A stretch of DNA of 64,000 nucleotides from Streptomyces sp. RPA4-2 (GCF_012273515.2 NZ_CP050975.2:8804001-8868000), one strand, 5' to 3'. Counted from the first letter of the stretch, positions 17,593 to 27,019 are shown. Notes: a model not told the origin generated them from the letters alone. Numbers and translations are program-made.

Positions 17593-18603
17593 GTGTCGCA
17601 CAGTTCCGCACCCGATGACGCTCCCGGTACGGCAGCCGAGGACTGGTGGGTGTTCCGCGGACCGGCGGACCTGCCCGCTCCGCCGCCGTGGCGGAGCCTG
17701 CCCGGGGCATCGCGGGCATCCACGGCCCAGCCTTACCTCCTCGGCCGGGACCACGTCGCGGTCGTGAACGCCGCGCTGCGTCTGCGCCGTCCGTTGCTCG
17801 TCACCGGGCGGCCCGGCACGGGCAAGAGTTCCCTCGCCCACGCCCTCGCCAAAGAACTGGGCCTAGGTGACGTGCTGCGCTGGCCCGTCAACAGCCGCTC
17901 CACGCTGGCGGACGCTCTGTACCGGTACGACGCGGTCGGGCGGCTCCGTGAGGCGTCGCTGGAGCGCGAGACGCGGACCACGCGGAGTACGTCCAGGAGA
18001 TTGAGGCACCTTCCGAGGAGCCGCCGTTCGGACATCGGGGACTTCCTGCGCCTGGGACCGCTGGGCACCGCACTTGCCGCCCCGGACCACGCCCGTGTGC
18101 TGTTGATCGATGAACTGGACAAGGCCGACGTCGATCTCCCAAACGATCTCCTCGTCGTCCTGGAGGAGGGAGGCTTCGAGGTCCCCGAACTCTCGCGGCT
18201 TTCTGAGGACCAGCAGAGCACCGACGTCCTGGTCACCGGCGACAGGCGGCGGGTCAGAGTAGACCGCGGCACCGTGTCGTGCACCCATTTCCCGATCGTT
18301 GTCATGACCAGCAACGGGGAGCGCGACTTCCCTCCGGCCTTCCTGCGCCGGTGTGTTCGCCTCGATCTACCGGACCCCGACGAGGACAAGCTCCGTGACA
18401 TCGTCCGCCTTCACCTCGGAGCCGAGGCGCTCGCCGACGCGGAGGACCTCATCCAGAACTTCCTGCAACGGGCAGCCGTGGAGACTCTCGCGACGGATCA
18501 GCTCCTGGCCGCGGTGCACCTGCGCGTGACGGGAGCCGACCTGAGCCGTGACCAGTTGACCAACGCCGTCATGCACCGGCTCGACGAGACATTCCCGGCG
18601 TGA
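17593..18603 (+). CDS. MoxR-type AAA+ ATPase
   Basis: A 336-residue AAA+ protein with Walker A GRPGTGKSS (residues 72-80), Walker B LLIDELDKAD (about 169-178) and sensor-1 region VVMTSNGERDFPPAFLRRC containing the arginine finger. It starts at GTG 17593 with AGGAGA 6 nt upstream. An Arg/Ser-rich insert (TRTTRSTSRRLRHLPRSRR, residues about 131-150) sits between Walker A and B. MoxR ATPases work with vWA partners to remodel target proteins. Here the vWA domain is in the next gene, whose GTG overlaps this stop (GTGA). Coupled translation suggests a fixed-ratio complex. Confidence 0.9.
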   Translation: MSHSSAPDDAPGTAAEDWWVFRGPADLPAPPPWRSLPGASRASTAQPYLLGRDHVAVVNAALRLRRPLLVTGRPGTGKSSLAHALAKELGLGDVLRWPVNSRSTLADALYRYDAVGRLREASLERETRTTRSTSRRLRHLPRSRRSDIGDFLRLGPLGTALAAPDHARVLLIDELDKADVDLPNDLLVVLEEGGFEVPELSRLSEDQQSTDVLVTGDRRRVRVDRGTVSCTHFPIVVMTSNGERDFPPAFLRRCVRLDLPDPDEDKLRDIVRLHLGAEALADAEDLIQNFLQRAAVETLATDQLLAAVHLRVTGADLSRDQLTNAVMHRLDETFPA

Positions 18604-21600
18604 TCGACCGACTGCAGCGGGTCCTGGACAACCTCGGATACCCCCTCGGCAGCGACGAGCTCCTGGACGTCCTCCTGCTGGCCCGTGTCATGGACGAGTC
18701 CCGCACGAGGGATGAGGGCGCCCTGTCGCCGGATCCGGCGACAGGGGCCGACACGGCGCACCCGGTCGAGGACACAGCCGAGGACGACAGTGATGAACAG
18801 AGCCTCGACGCGGAGGATGTGAAAGCCGCGCCGACGAAGCCGGATGAGGAACAGGCCGCGAGACAGCGCCGGTTCCTCTTCCCCGGCCGGGGAGGCACTG
18901 GCTCAGGCGCCGACACGCGTGCGCGTGCCGTGCGCCTGCCTGCCCCCCGGGCCCTGTCCGGAGCGCACTCGCTGGCCCGGTCGCTCCGTCCCCTGCGCGG
19001 GCACCGAGACCACCCGCATCGGAACGTCGTCGACGTGGAGGCCACTCTCCGGCTCACCGCTGAGTCCGGCACCCTCGACGTAGTGCTGAGACCTGAACGC
19101 GAACTGCTGCACTCGGCGATCCTGCTGGTCGACGACTCACCGTCCATGCGCGTATGGCGGTCACTGGTACCCGAAGTCAGTGGTCTGCTGGTTCGCAGCG
19201 GGAACTTTCGCACCGTCCGTACAGGCACGTTCAGCCCGCAGAAGCCGCACCTCCCGCGCCGCTGGAACATTGACGCGGCGTCGGTCGTCTTCCTCTTGAC
19301 GGACGGCGTTCACCCGGCCTGGACGAACGCTGCCATCGCCGAGGCTGTCGCAGGCTGGGGAGCTCGAGGACCCGTCGCGGCCATCAATCCATTGCCGCGT
19401 CGACTGTGGCGCGCCACACACTTCCCGGCTCAGCCCCAGATGGTCAGAGCCGCCCGGCGTTTCCCGGCCGCTCACCAGTTGGTGATGCTGGACCCGTTGA
19501 CGGGCGAGCGGGCGGAATACGCTGGGGGCACCGGACCGACCCTGCCGGTGCTCGCGCTGTCGCCGGCATCGATGGCGTCGTGGACGCAACTGCTGACCGG
19601 TCCCGCTGTTCCCCGCCTCATTGAGGCGGCCACGCTGGAGTCGCTTGATGTCGAGGAAACACGAGCGGTCTCTGCCGCCCCTGTGGCCGAGCCGCCCGAG
19701 CGGCTGATCGAGGTGTTTCGGGGCTCCTTCTCCCCGGAGGCATACCGTCTGGCGGTCCGGCTCTCCACGCTGGAACTGCCGCTCAGCCCTCTGCTCATCC
19801 AGATCGTCCGCAGCGCCACCCTCCCTGAAGCCACCTCGGCGCATGTCGTCGAGGTGCTGCTCGGCGGGCTTCTCGAAGGCATCGACGACGAGCGAGCGCT
19901 GGAAGGAACGCCGGAATCGCTGCGTAAAGACGGCCTCTACGCCTTCAGGCCCGGTGTTCGGGGCCTCTTGTCGAGTGCTCTGAGCCTGGCCCGGGCGCAA
20001 GAGGTCACCCGGGCCGTGGGGCGTGCTCTTGAGCCGTATCTCGACCGACTGCCCGACTTCTCCGCACTGGTGACCGACGCATCGGGAACGATCCGGCTTC
20101 CGGACGGAGCCTCACCCTTCGCTGTCATGGATGGCCCGGCTGAGCGGGAGGATCCCGACGGCGAGCAGACGTCCGGCACCGGGGTCCCGGCCGAGGCATG
20201 GAAGACCTCCGAGGCACTCGGCGGAGCCTTGCTGCGCGCGTCCGCGGGCTCCGTCGCCGCCGCTCTGCGAAACGGCTCCTTGGTCACCCTGCTCATCGAC
20301 AGTTACACGCAAACCGTCGGACACAGGCCGCCTCCTTCGCAGGTCAGGGCCTGGGAGCGGAGCCTGCCCGCGCTGGCCGGCTGCCTGGTCGACGCCGGTC
20401 TCACCGAGGTGGAGATGCTCGTCGAGTTCGCTCTGCCGATGAATAGCGGACGCCTGGATGTGATTCTGGCCGGGCCGAACCCTCTCCGTTCCGCCCCGTC
20501 GTACGTCATCGTCGAACTCAAAGAGTGGACCAGCGCCGTACGGGACGGAACGGACTCGGGGCTGTGCTCTGCCGACGGAGGCACAGCTCTCGCCCTCGAC
20601 CCCGTTGACCAGGTGCAGCTCTACCGCGATTACTTGGTGCGGTTCAACAGCGTGCTGGCCGATCACCCGGAGCGCGTCGACGTTGCCGTCTATCTGCCCA
20701 ACGCCACGGAATTTGGAGTGCACGGCCTCCGGGATGACGGTGGTCTTTTGCAGGAGGACCGGCTGTTCACCGGCGAGAGCCGGCGAGAGTTGATCGCCTA
20801 TCTCCGGTCGCGGTTCGGCGGTGGGCGTCCTGGAGCGGAAGCGGCCGATGCGCTTCTTCTAGGCACGGTCCTGTCTCCCCAGCGGCTGACGGCACTCGCC
20901 GCCCAGGAGGTCCGGACGAGAGGACAGTTCACCCTCCTCGACGAGCAGGAGATCGCCGCCCGCACGGTCCTCGCCGCCGTACGGCAGGCGGAGCGCTCGG
21001 CCGGGAAAGAAGTCGTGATCGTCACGGGAGGGGCGGGGACCGGCAAGAGTGTGATCGCTCTCCACCTTCTGGGCAAGTTGCGCCGACAGGGCAAGGCCGC
21101 TCTGCACGCCACCGGTTCACAGGCCCTGACCAAAACCCTGCGGAGGGTCGTCGGGGGCCGCAGGCGCACCGCGGATGAACTCTTCCGGTACTTCAACAGT
21201 TTCATGGAAGCACAGGAAAACTCCTTGGATGTCTTGATATGCGACGAGGCTCACCGCATTCGAAGGACCTCCGCCAACCGCTACACCAAGGCAGCCCTGA
21301 CGACCGGTCGCCCGCAGATCGACGAACTCATCGACGCGGCAAGAGTTTCTGTCTTCCTTCTCGACGAAGGGCAGGTGGTGCGCCCGGGCGAGATCGGGTC
21401 CGTGGCGGGAATCGCGCGCGCGGCTCAGGACAAGGGAGTGCCGGTCCAGGTCGTCTCGCTGGACAGCCAGTTCCGCTGCGGCGGCAGCGATGCCTATATG
21501 CACTGGACGGCACGTCTCGCCGGGCTTGAGCCAGGCGGCCCCGCACGCTGGGAACCGGACGGCAGAATGCAACTCCTCGTCGCCGGGACTCCACAGGACA

Positions 21601-23450
21601 TGGAGGCCTTCCTGGAGGACCAGCTGACCGAGGGGTACGCCGCTCGCATGACCGCGGGCTACTGCTGGCCCTGGTCGGCGGACCGCGGGCCAGGCGAGCC
21701 CCTACCCCTCGACGTGGTGATCGGCAACTGGGCACGGGCGTGGAACCTGCGTGGTGACCGCTCGGTGTCCGGGGCGCCTCCCGCCGCACTGTGGGCCACC
21801 GACCCGGCCGGATTCGGTCAGGTGGGATGCATCTACACCGCTCAGGGCTTTGAGTTCGACTGGAGCGGTGTCGTCATCGGGCCGGACCTGGTGTGGCGCG
21901 GCGACCGGTTCATCACAGATCGGACGGCTTCCCGGGATCCGTCGCTCAGGAACGCGACAGCCGACGAGGCGGACCGGATGATTCGCAACGCCTACAGAGT
22001 GCTGCTGACCCGGAGCACGGTGGGGACCGTCGTCTATTCGACCGACGCCGAGACACGCGCGAAGTTGCGGGAGCTGGGCTGCCTGACCCTGGGCGCCCAG
22101 CACCGCTTGGCCGAAGAGAACGATCGGCTCGGCACCGTGCGGTCGGATGAACGCACGGGGCGGAACACTCGTAAGGACAGCTCCCCTTCGGTGTCGGCTC
22201 CAGAGACGGGCTGGGCGACCTGCCCGGCGCTTGCCGATCTATTCCCCTGGGGAACTCCCGGCATGGCGGCCCACCGGAACTGGGTCGTGTCGCCGAGCAG
22301 GGAGGTTCTGGAGCTGCGCTGGAACCGACTGGTCGGCGAAGGTGACCCCGAGGTCAAGGCCTCGCTGTTTAAGCCGACACGGGACAGTTCCACGGAAAAG
22401 ATCCACAACGCGCTGCCGGGACGGGCACCGCACGGTGTACCCCTCAGCCGGGAGGAGTCCGGACGCCCGGACGTCGTGCGCATCGGGATGCGCAGCTTCG
22501 ACCGGCAGTGGCTGATCGCCGACGAGCGCGTCATCGACCGGCCCCGCCCGGGACTCTGGGCGGCCTTGCGACAGGGGCAGATCTTCCTCAACCAGCCCTC
22601 GGCGTCGGATCCGCCGAGGTGGTCTGGGCCTGCCGTCGTCGCCACCAGCCTTCTCCCGGACATGCATCACTTCGCCGGACGGGGCGGCGGGCGAGTACAC
22701 CCCGTTCTTCAGCCCGATGGCGACGACAACGTTGCGCATCAGCTACTGCCATTCCTCTCGTACCTGTTGCGGTCTAGAGACATCCAGGCGACGGACCTGG
22801 CAGCCTACGTCATGGCGGTGGCCGGGCACTCCGGTTTCACCGAGCGCTTCCGCGACGACCTCGCCACGCCGGGCGTACGGATCCCCCTGACCCGCGATCC
22901 CAGGCTCTGGGAAGCAGGCGTACGGCTGGGCAAGGAGGTGCTGTGGGCCTCCACCTACGGCGATGTGTGCTTCGACTCCGCCTCGGGACGTCCTCACGGG
23001 TCCATCGCCTACGAGCCCGGGGACAAACGACAGGTCAGATATCTCGAACCGGTGGGCGACGGCCTGCCGGACGACATGCGCTACGACCCGCTCACAGGTA
23101 CCGTCCGCGTCGGACCGGGTGTCTTTGGGCCGGTATCGGGAGCAGTCTGGTCCTACGAGGTGGGTGGCGTGAACGTCCTCAGAAGGTGGTTCGGTTACCG
23201 CAAGGGACGGCCTGCCGGCAGAAGGTCGAGCCCGCTGGACGACATCCACGTAACGCACTGGCCCACCGAGTGGAGCGTCGAACTCATCGAAGTGCTCACG
23301 CTGCTGCGCCGACTGACCGAGCTAGCCGACGCCCAGGATGGACTCCTCCAAAGCATTCTGGCGAAGCCTCTGGTGACGGAGACCGACCTCAACGAGGCAG
23401 GCGTCTTTCCGGTGGGCGCCAGGGCAAAGGATCGGCCACAGCCCGGGTAG
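18600..23450 (+). CDS. vWA / PD-(D/E)XK-like / SF1 helicase / type ISP specificity-domain fusion
   Basis: A 1,616-residue protein, the last gene of the operon. Residues 1-110 are acidic linker. Residues about 150-330 form a SAV_2336-type vWA domain with MIDAS DDSPS at 178-182. Residues about 580-720 look like a PD-(D/E)XK nuclease: D620 in RLDVIL, then E639-L-K641 in VIVELKEW. Residues about 770-1140 are an SF1/DUF2075-type helicase: Walker A GGAGTGKS at 810-817, DEAHR at 882, QFRCGG, TAQGFEFD near 1080, LLTRS. Residues about 1220-1600 resemble the C-terminal specificity domain of type ISP restriction enzymes (FDRQWLIADERVIDRP, HHFAGRGGGRVHP, YEVGGVNVLRRWFGYR). No methyltransferase is present. 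It is probably a MoxR-controlled DNA-targeting effector. Confidence 0.8.
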   Translation: MIDRLQRVLDNLGYPLGSDELLDVLLLARVMDESRTRDEGALSPDPATGADTAHPVEDTAEDDSDEQSLDAEDVKAAPTKPDEEQAARQRRFLFPGRGGTGSGADTRARAVRLPAPRALSGAHSLARSLRPLRGHRDHPHRNVVDVEATLRLTAESGTLDVVLRPERELLHSAILLVDDSPSMRVWRSLVPEVSGLLVRSGNFRTVRTGTFSPQKPHLPRRWNIDAASVVFLLTDGVHPAWTNAAIAEAVAGWGARGPVAAINPLPRRLWRATHFPAQPQMVRAARRFPAAHQLVMLDPLTGERAEYAGGTGPTLPVLALSPASMASWTQLLTGPAVPRLIEAATLESLDVEETRAVSAAPVAEPPERLIEVFRGSFSPEAYRLAVRLSTLELPLSPLLIQIVRSATLPEATSAHVVEVLLGGLLEGIDDERALEGTPESLRKDGLYAFRPGVRGLLSSALSLARAQEVTRAVGRALEPYLDRLPDFSALVTDASGTIRLPDGASPFAVMDGPAEREDPDGEQTSGTGVPAEAWKTSEALGGALLRASAGSVAAALRNGSLVTLLIDSYTQTVGHRPPPSQVRAWERSLPALAGCLVDAGLTEVEMLVEFALPMNSGRLDVILAGPNPLRSAPSYVIVELKEWTSAVRDGTDSGLCSADGGTALALDPVDQVQLYRDYLVRFNSVLADHPERVDVAVYLPNATEFGVHGLRDDGGLLQEDRLFTGESRRELIAYLRSRFGGGRPGAEAADALLLGTVLSPQRLTALAAQEVRTRGQFTLLDEQEIAARTVLAAVRQAERSAGKEVVIVTGGAGTGKSVIALHLLGKLRRQGKAALHATGSQALTKTLRRVVGGRRRTADELFRYFNSFMEAQENSLDVLICDEAHRIRRTSANRYTKAALTTGRPQIDELIDAARVSVFLLDEGQVVRPGEIGSVAGIARAAQDKGVPVQVVSLDSQFRCGGSDAYMHWTARLAGLEPGGPARWEPDGRMQLLVAGTPQDMEAFLEDQLTEGYAARMTAGYCWPWSADRGPGEPLPLDVVIGNWARAWNLRGDRSVSGAPPAALWATDPAGFGQVGCIYTAQGFEFDWSGVVIGPDLVWRGDRFITDRTASRDPSLRNATADEADRMIRNAYRVLLTRSTVGTVVYSTDAETRAKLRELGCLTLGAQHRLAEENDRLGTVRSDERTGRNTRKDSSPSVSAPETGWATCPALADLFPWGTPGMAAHRNWVVSPSREVLELRWNRLVGEGDPEVKASLFKPTRDSSTEKIHNALPGRAPHGVPLSREESGRPDVVRIGMRSFDRQWLIADERVIDRPRPGLWAALRQGQIFLNQPSASDPPRWSGPAVVATSLLPDMHHFAGRGGGRVHPVLQPDGDDNVAHQLLPFLSYLLRSRDIQATDLAAYVMAVAGHSGFTERFRDDLATPGVRIPLTRDPRLWEAGVRLGKEVLWASTYGDVCFDSASGRPHGSIAYEPGDKRQVRYLEPVGDGLPDDMRYDPLTGTVRVGPGVFGPVSGAVWSYEVGGVNVLRRWFGYRKGRPAGRRSSPLDDIHVTHWPTEWSVELIEVLTLLRRLTELADAQDGLLQSILAKPLVTETDLNEAGVFPVGARAKDRPQPG

Positions 23451-23468
23451 TGGTCTGTTGCCGTGGGC

Positions 23469-23807
23469 ATGACTTGCTACAACACGGGTAAGCGATCGCG
23501 GCTGATCTACGCAGTCCGCGAATACCGCGGACGCAAGAGCCAGCCCAAGGACATTGGCAAGACCGAACTCGAACTCGGCCGCTGCCTGCGCCTGCCTCAA
23601 GAGGGGCCCTGCGAGTGCGACCTCTACCTGACCTGCGCGAAGTTCGTCACCACACCCCATTACGCGCCCCGGCTGCGCGAACGACTCTGCACCGAACAGC
23701 AACTGGTGACCGACGCCGAATCCCGCGGGTGGGACCGCGAGGTCCAGCGCCACCAGCGCATCATCAGCCTCTTGGACGACCTCGGCGAACCCCACGCTGA
23801 GCTGTAA
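23469..23807 (+). pseudogene. C-terminal fragment of a tyrosine-recombinase-like protein
   Basis: A 112-residue product with a Cys cluster, GPCECDLYLTCAKFVTTPHY, followed by LRERLCTEQQLVTDAESRGW and a helical end. This resembles the C-terminal tail of Streptomyces transposon-type tyrosine recombinases. No catalytic domain lies upstream because the conflict operon ends 18 nt before. It is a relic of a mobile element rather than a working gene, though translation from ATG 23469 is possible. Confidence 0.5.
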
Positions 23808-23861
23808 CCTCAGCCCGAATATCCCGATCTTGTGGGAATGCGAACAGCTACCCTGCTGCGC

Positions 23862-24989
23862 ATGGCGATAGGACAGCGGACGTGGCGGAACGTGGACGGC
23901 GCGCGCATTGAGGGCACGTGGCGGCATGCCTTCATCCGCAACGGCGGGAACTACTTCCTCACCGACCTGCTGATCTACGCCGACGGAATGGTCGACTGCT
24001 GGGGGCTGGAGACCCTTGAGGGCTTCGCCGGCAAGCTCGCCTCTGGATGGGTCGCCACTGACCTGCCCGAAGGTGCCCGGGCGTCGGCCCACCACCTCGC
24101 CTCGTGGAAGTTCGCCGAGCCGAAGAGCTGGCTGACGCCCGAGATGCTGCTTGGCGAGGTCCGCGACGACATCGACAACCTCAACGGCCGTCCGGACTCC
24201 ACCCGTCGCTGTCTCGCCGCCGTCGACGTCTTCCGACAGCAGCCGACCGAGGCCAACCGGACCGCGGTTCGAGAAGCCTATGAAGCCATCCCGGAACACC
24301 TGCGGAGATACGCCCTGGGCGACATGGACCGCAAAGACTTCCCTCTCCGTGTGATCGTGACCGGCCCGGGGAACCAGATCGAGCTGTGGAACGGGAAAAC
24401 CGTCGACGTCACTGAGGAGATGCACGCCTCAGCCTTGGAGTACTTCGCGGAGCGCGAGCAGTTGCGGAAGCAGCACGAGACGAAGACACCCGCCGACGGC
24501 CCGACTGAACCGGTCGAGAGCAGCGTCCATCTCAACCAGGTGGTCTTCCCCCGCGGCTGGCCCGAGAACCCGGGCACCCTCGTGCTGCGCAACGAGTTCC
24601 CCGCGCCGATCGTCATGGGCAGCCGGACCTACCCCACAGTTGCGCACGCCTACTGGGCGCTGGCGGTTGCCGACGAACACCGACAGACCGAGGTCCTCGG
24701 TGCAGAAAGGCCGTATGACGCGCAGAAGCTCGCCGAGGATTCCACACTGCGCGACGACTGGCCCCAGGCTCGCGTCGCCGTCATGACCCGCCTGCTCCGC
24801 GCGAAGTTCCAGCAGCACCCCCAGTTCGCCGAGACGCTGATGGCCACAGGCGCCACCCGATTGATCTACACCGAGATCGGATCGAGCTTCTGGGGGCAAC
24901 GCGGGCTCGAAGGACGGAACTGGATGGGCCGACTGCTGGAGCTGACCCGCTCCGAACTCGTCGCCGCCAAGCTGGACATCCTGCAATGA
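23862..24989 (+). CDS. NADAR-domain protein with unknown N-terminal domain
   Basis: The 375-residue protein has a C-terminal NADAR/YbiA-like domain, residues about 245-370: FPAPIVMGSRTYPTVAHAYW, AVMTRLLRAKFQQHPQF, LIYTEIGSSFWG, GRNWMGRLLELTRSEL. NADAR proteins are known as N-glycosidases, and some remove ADP-ribose from guanine in DNA as antitoxins to DarT-type enzymes. The N-terminal 180 residues (GTWRHAFIRNGGNYFLTDLL, LETLEGFAGKLASGWVA) form a separate domain seen fused to NADAR in actinobacteria. The ATG at 23862 is preferred; a GTG at 23832 would add 10 residues. No DarT-like ADP-ribosyltransferase is adjacent. Its placement suggests a protective or reversal function. Confidence 0.75.
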   Translation: MAIGQRTWRNVDGARIEGTWRHAFIRNGGNYFLTDLLIYADGMVDCWGLETLEGFAGKLASGWVATDLPEGARASAHHLASWKFAEPKSWLTPEMLLGEVRDDIDNLNGRPDSTRRCLAAVDVFRQQPTEANRTAVREAYEAIPEHLRRYALGDMDRKDFPLRVIVTGPGNQIELWNGKTVDVTEEMHASALEYFAEREQLRKQHETKTPADGPTEPVESSVHLNQVVFPRGWPENPGTLVLRNEFPAPIVMGSRTYPTVAHAYWALAVADEHRQTEVLGAERPYDAQKLAEDSTLRDDWPQARVAVMTRLLRAKFQQHPQFAETLMATGATRLIYTEIGSSFWGQRGLEGRNWMGRLLELTRSELVAAKLDILQ

Positions 24990-25107
24990 CCGACCGGAGT
25001 GGTCCGTCGCGGATCGCCTCGATCGCGTGACACACGACCGTGTGAATCCGCACCCGTCGATCATGAAAGTGTCCAGATAAACTCACCGTTGTCGACGGCG
25101 GCAGAAT

Positions 25108-25480
25108 TTGCAGAAGATCGGTTGTCCCCACTGCGGCGCGACGGCTCACCGCCGCTTCACCGAGTGGACGAAGGCCCGCGTACGGGCCAAACTCCACCGC
25201 CTGATCCTCGACGAACTCGGCTCTCGTGGGGAGCTGGACTGGACCCGTTGCGCGATCGACTCGGTGAACATGAGAGCCCTGAACAGGGGAGCCTGACAGG
25301 TCCGAATCCTGTCGATCGAGGCAAGTACGGCTCGAAGATCCACCTGATCACCGAGCGGACCGGTCTGCCCCTGTCCGTCGCAGCCTCCGGGGCGAACCTC
25401 CACGACAGTCAGGCGCTGATTCCGCTGGTGAAGGGGATACCGCCGACCCGCTCACGGCGCGGGCGCCGACGACGCACGAG
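25108..25480 (+). pseudogene. IS5-family transposase fragment
   Basis: The sequence matches in two frames the central part of the element at 60494-61356. First comes GATAHRRFTEWTKARVRAKLHR to NMRALNRG, then SKIHLITERTGLPLSVAASG to KGIPP. The slippery A4G5 site of the intact copy has changed to AACAGGGGA, and both element ends are missing. At about 25480 it is fused to a GNAT fragment. Confidence 0.75.
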
Positions 25481-25486
25481 GGCCGG

Positions 25487-25762
25487 GTGGCCGGCGCCAT
25501 CGGGCCGATGGAGACCATGCCCGACGCCGCCGGGACCGTTCGCCTCCTGCCCCAGTACTTCGGCATCCTCCCGCAGCACCGCGGCCGCGGGTACGGGAGG
25601 GCCCTGTGGCGCGCAGCGATGCACTGGGGCCACGAACACGGCACGGACTACCAGATCCTCCAGACCACGGTCGGCGGCGCCTCCGACTGCCTGTGCGCGG
25701 CGGAAGGCCTTTCGTCACTCGGAGTCGCGCAACAGGCGGAGGTGCTGGCCAGCGGGTCGTAA
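25487..25762 (+). pseudogene. GNAT acetyltransferase C-terminal fragment
   Basis: LPQYFGILPQHRGRGYGRAL carries the GNAT motif A (QxxGxG/A for acetyl-CoA), followed by WRAAMHWGHEHGTDYQIL and the motif B region. The first half of a normal 150-residue GNAT domain is absent; the junction with the IS5 fragment lies just upstream. It may be translated, but without strands 1-3 it should not fold normally. Confidence 0.6.
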
Positions 25763-26009
25763 GGCCGCTGGAGATCCGAAATGTTGAGCTGGGAGGCCAG
25801 CGAGCAGTACGTCGCCAAAACCCAAGCAGTTGTAGCCAACGTGCTCGCAGACCCGCCAGCGCGAAAATAGACTGCTTCATTGACTGCTGCTCTTGGATCT
25901 TCAGACGAATTGCACGGTAATGTCACAAATCTGACCGTACGACAGGTCTCACTGGTGCCGAGGCCCGCGGCGCGGGCCTCGGCTGTCCCGCCTCATCGCC
26001 GATCCGGAC

Positions 26010-26552
26010 CTACGGTTCTTCCGTTCCCAGGGCGCGCCGTGCGGCCCGCTGGAAGGCGCGGTCGGGACCGCGCTTCGCCTGCCACGCCTGCTCGAAGCGT
26101 TCGGAGTGCTGGTCGAGTCGGCCGTGCCCCTCCCGCAGTGCTGCTGCGAACCAGTCCAACCCGGCTTTCTCCCACTCGTACATCGCCACACGCAGCTCGT
26201 CGGCGGCTTCTGCGGCGGCAACCGGCCCAGCGACAGCTACAGCAGCGATCGCGGTGCTGAACCGGGTCCAGGTCTCGTGTACCTCGGTAGAGGCTGCCCG
26301 CCACTGCTCTGGCGTGGACTGCTCGGTTGTGACCAGGTTGGCGAAACGCCACCACGCGTTGGACAGCAGTTTCGTACTCGCGATGCACGCACCGTACGCC
26401 TCACGACGCGCGGCTTCGCGCCGATGCTCGCGGTCGGCCTGCACTTGTCGCTGCTGCTGACGCCCTTGACCAAGCCCGGAGACCCAGCCACCGGCCACGG
26501 CTCCCACCGCCCCGACTGCCGCGCCCACCAGCCCGACCACGCTCGCATCCAT
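26010..26552 (-). CDS. Hypothetical membrane-anchored helical protein
   Basis: A 180-residue protein with one N-terminal hydrophobic segment (VVGLVGAAVGAVGAVAGGWV) followed by a basic QxQR-rich coiled coil and a helical C-terminus (WWRFANLVTTEQSTPEQW, ADELRVAMYEWEKAGLDWF). This layout is common among unnamed Streptomyces proteins in mobile regions. The hydrophobic segment is Gly/Ala-rich and could be a membrane anchor with the remainder cytoplasmic. Function unknown. Confidence 0.65.
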   Translation of the reverse strand: MDASVVGLVGAAVGAVGAVAGGWVSGLGQGRQQQRQVQADREHRREAARREAYGACIASTKLLSNAWWRFANLVTTEQSTPEQWRAASTEVHETWTRFSTAIAAVAVAGPVAAAEAADELRVAMYEWEKAGLDWFAAALREGHGRLDQHSERFEQAWQAKRGPDRAFQRAARRALGTEEP

Positions 26553-26618
26553 GACCGCGCATTACAGCGCAGATCGGGCGCCATGGCCAGACACCGGGGA
26601 AGTCGTCACGTTCTCCGA

Positions 26619-26897
26619 TCACCAACGGTGCTGCAGGCACCGGACGGTAGGGTCACCCGGCTGCGCAGGACCGGGGGCTTCGAAAGCGTCCCTCCGGACA
26701 GCATGCTGCGGGCCGGTGCTGTCGCCGGGGAGGGGTTCGCCGGCATCGGGGTCGACGGAGATGATGACCAGGGCGCGGTCGAGGCGTGGATCTCTGCCTC
26801 GCGGGTGATGTTCTCCAGTTGCTTGGCGGACCGCGTCGGCGGCCGCGGGCTCTAACTGCTGCCGGGCGTGGTCGGCGGGGGCCAGCTGTTCGCTCAT
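26619..26897 (-). CDS. Possible small hypothetical protein
   Basis: The frame opens with MSEQLAPADHARQQLEPAAA and later has ALVIISVDPDAGEPLPG, both protein-like. A competing frame (LENITREAEIHAST) in the middle suggests a frameshift. I cannot decide which is correct, so this may be a damaged gene. Confidence 0.3.
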   Translation of the reverse strand: MSEQLAPADHARQQLEPAAADAVRQATGEHHPRGRDPRLDRALVIISVDPDAGEPLPGDSTGPQHAVRRDAFEAPGPAQPGDPTVRCLQHRW

Positions 26898-27019
26898 CGA
26901 GGGCTCCAGGGGCAGAACTGGCCCGTGCTCGAACGGCTTCGGCCGATCCGGCCCCGGGGAGAGTTTTCGACGAACCGGCCCATACGAGGAGTGTGAAAGA
27001 GGCGCACATGCTCATCGGC

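Noticed and set aside
15354..17723. A 789-codon minus-strand frame opposite the trypsin/VMAP gene, and a similar 725-codon frame opposite the M4 protease (49069-51246).
   Set aside because: These are antisense shadows caused by high third-position GC. The + strand frames have catalytic motifs and good starts, while the minus frames have no recognisable domain.
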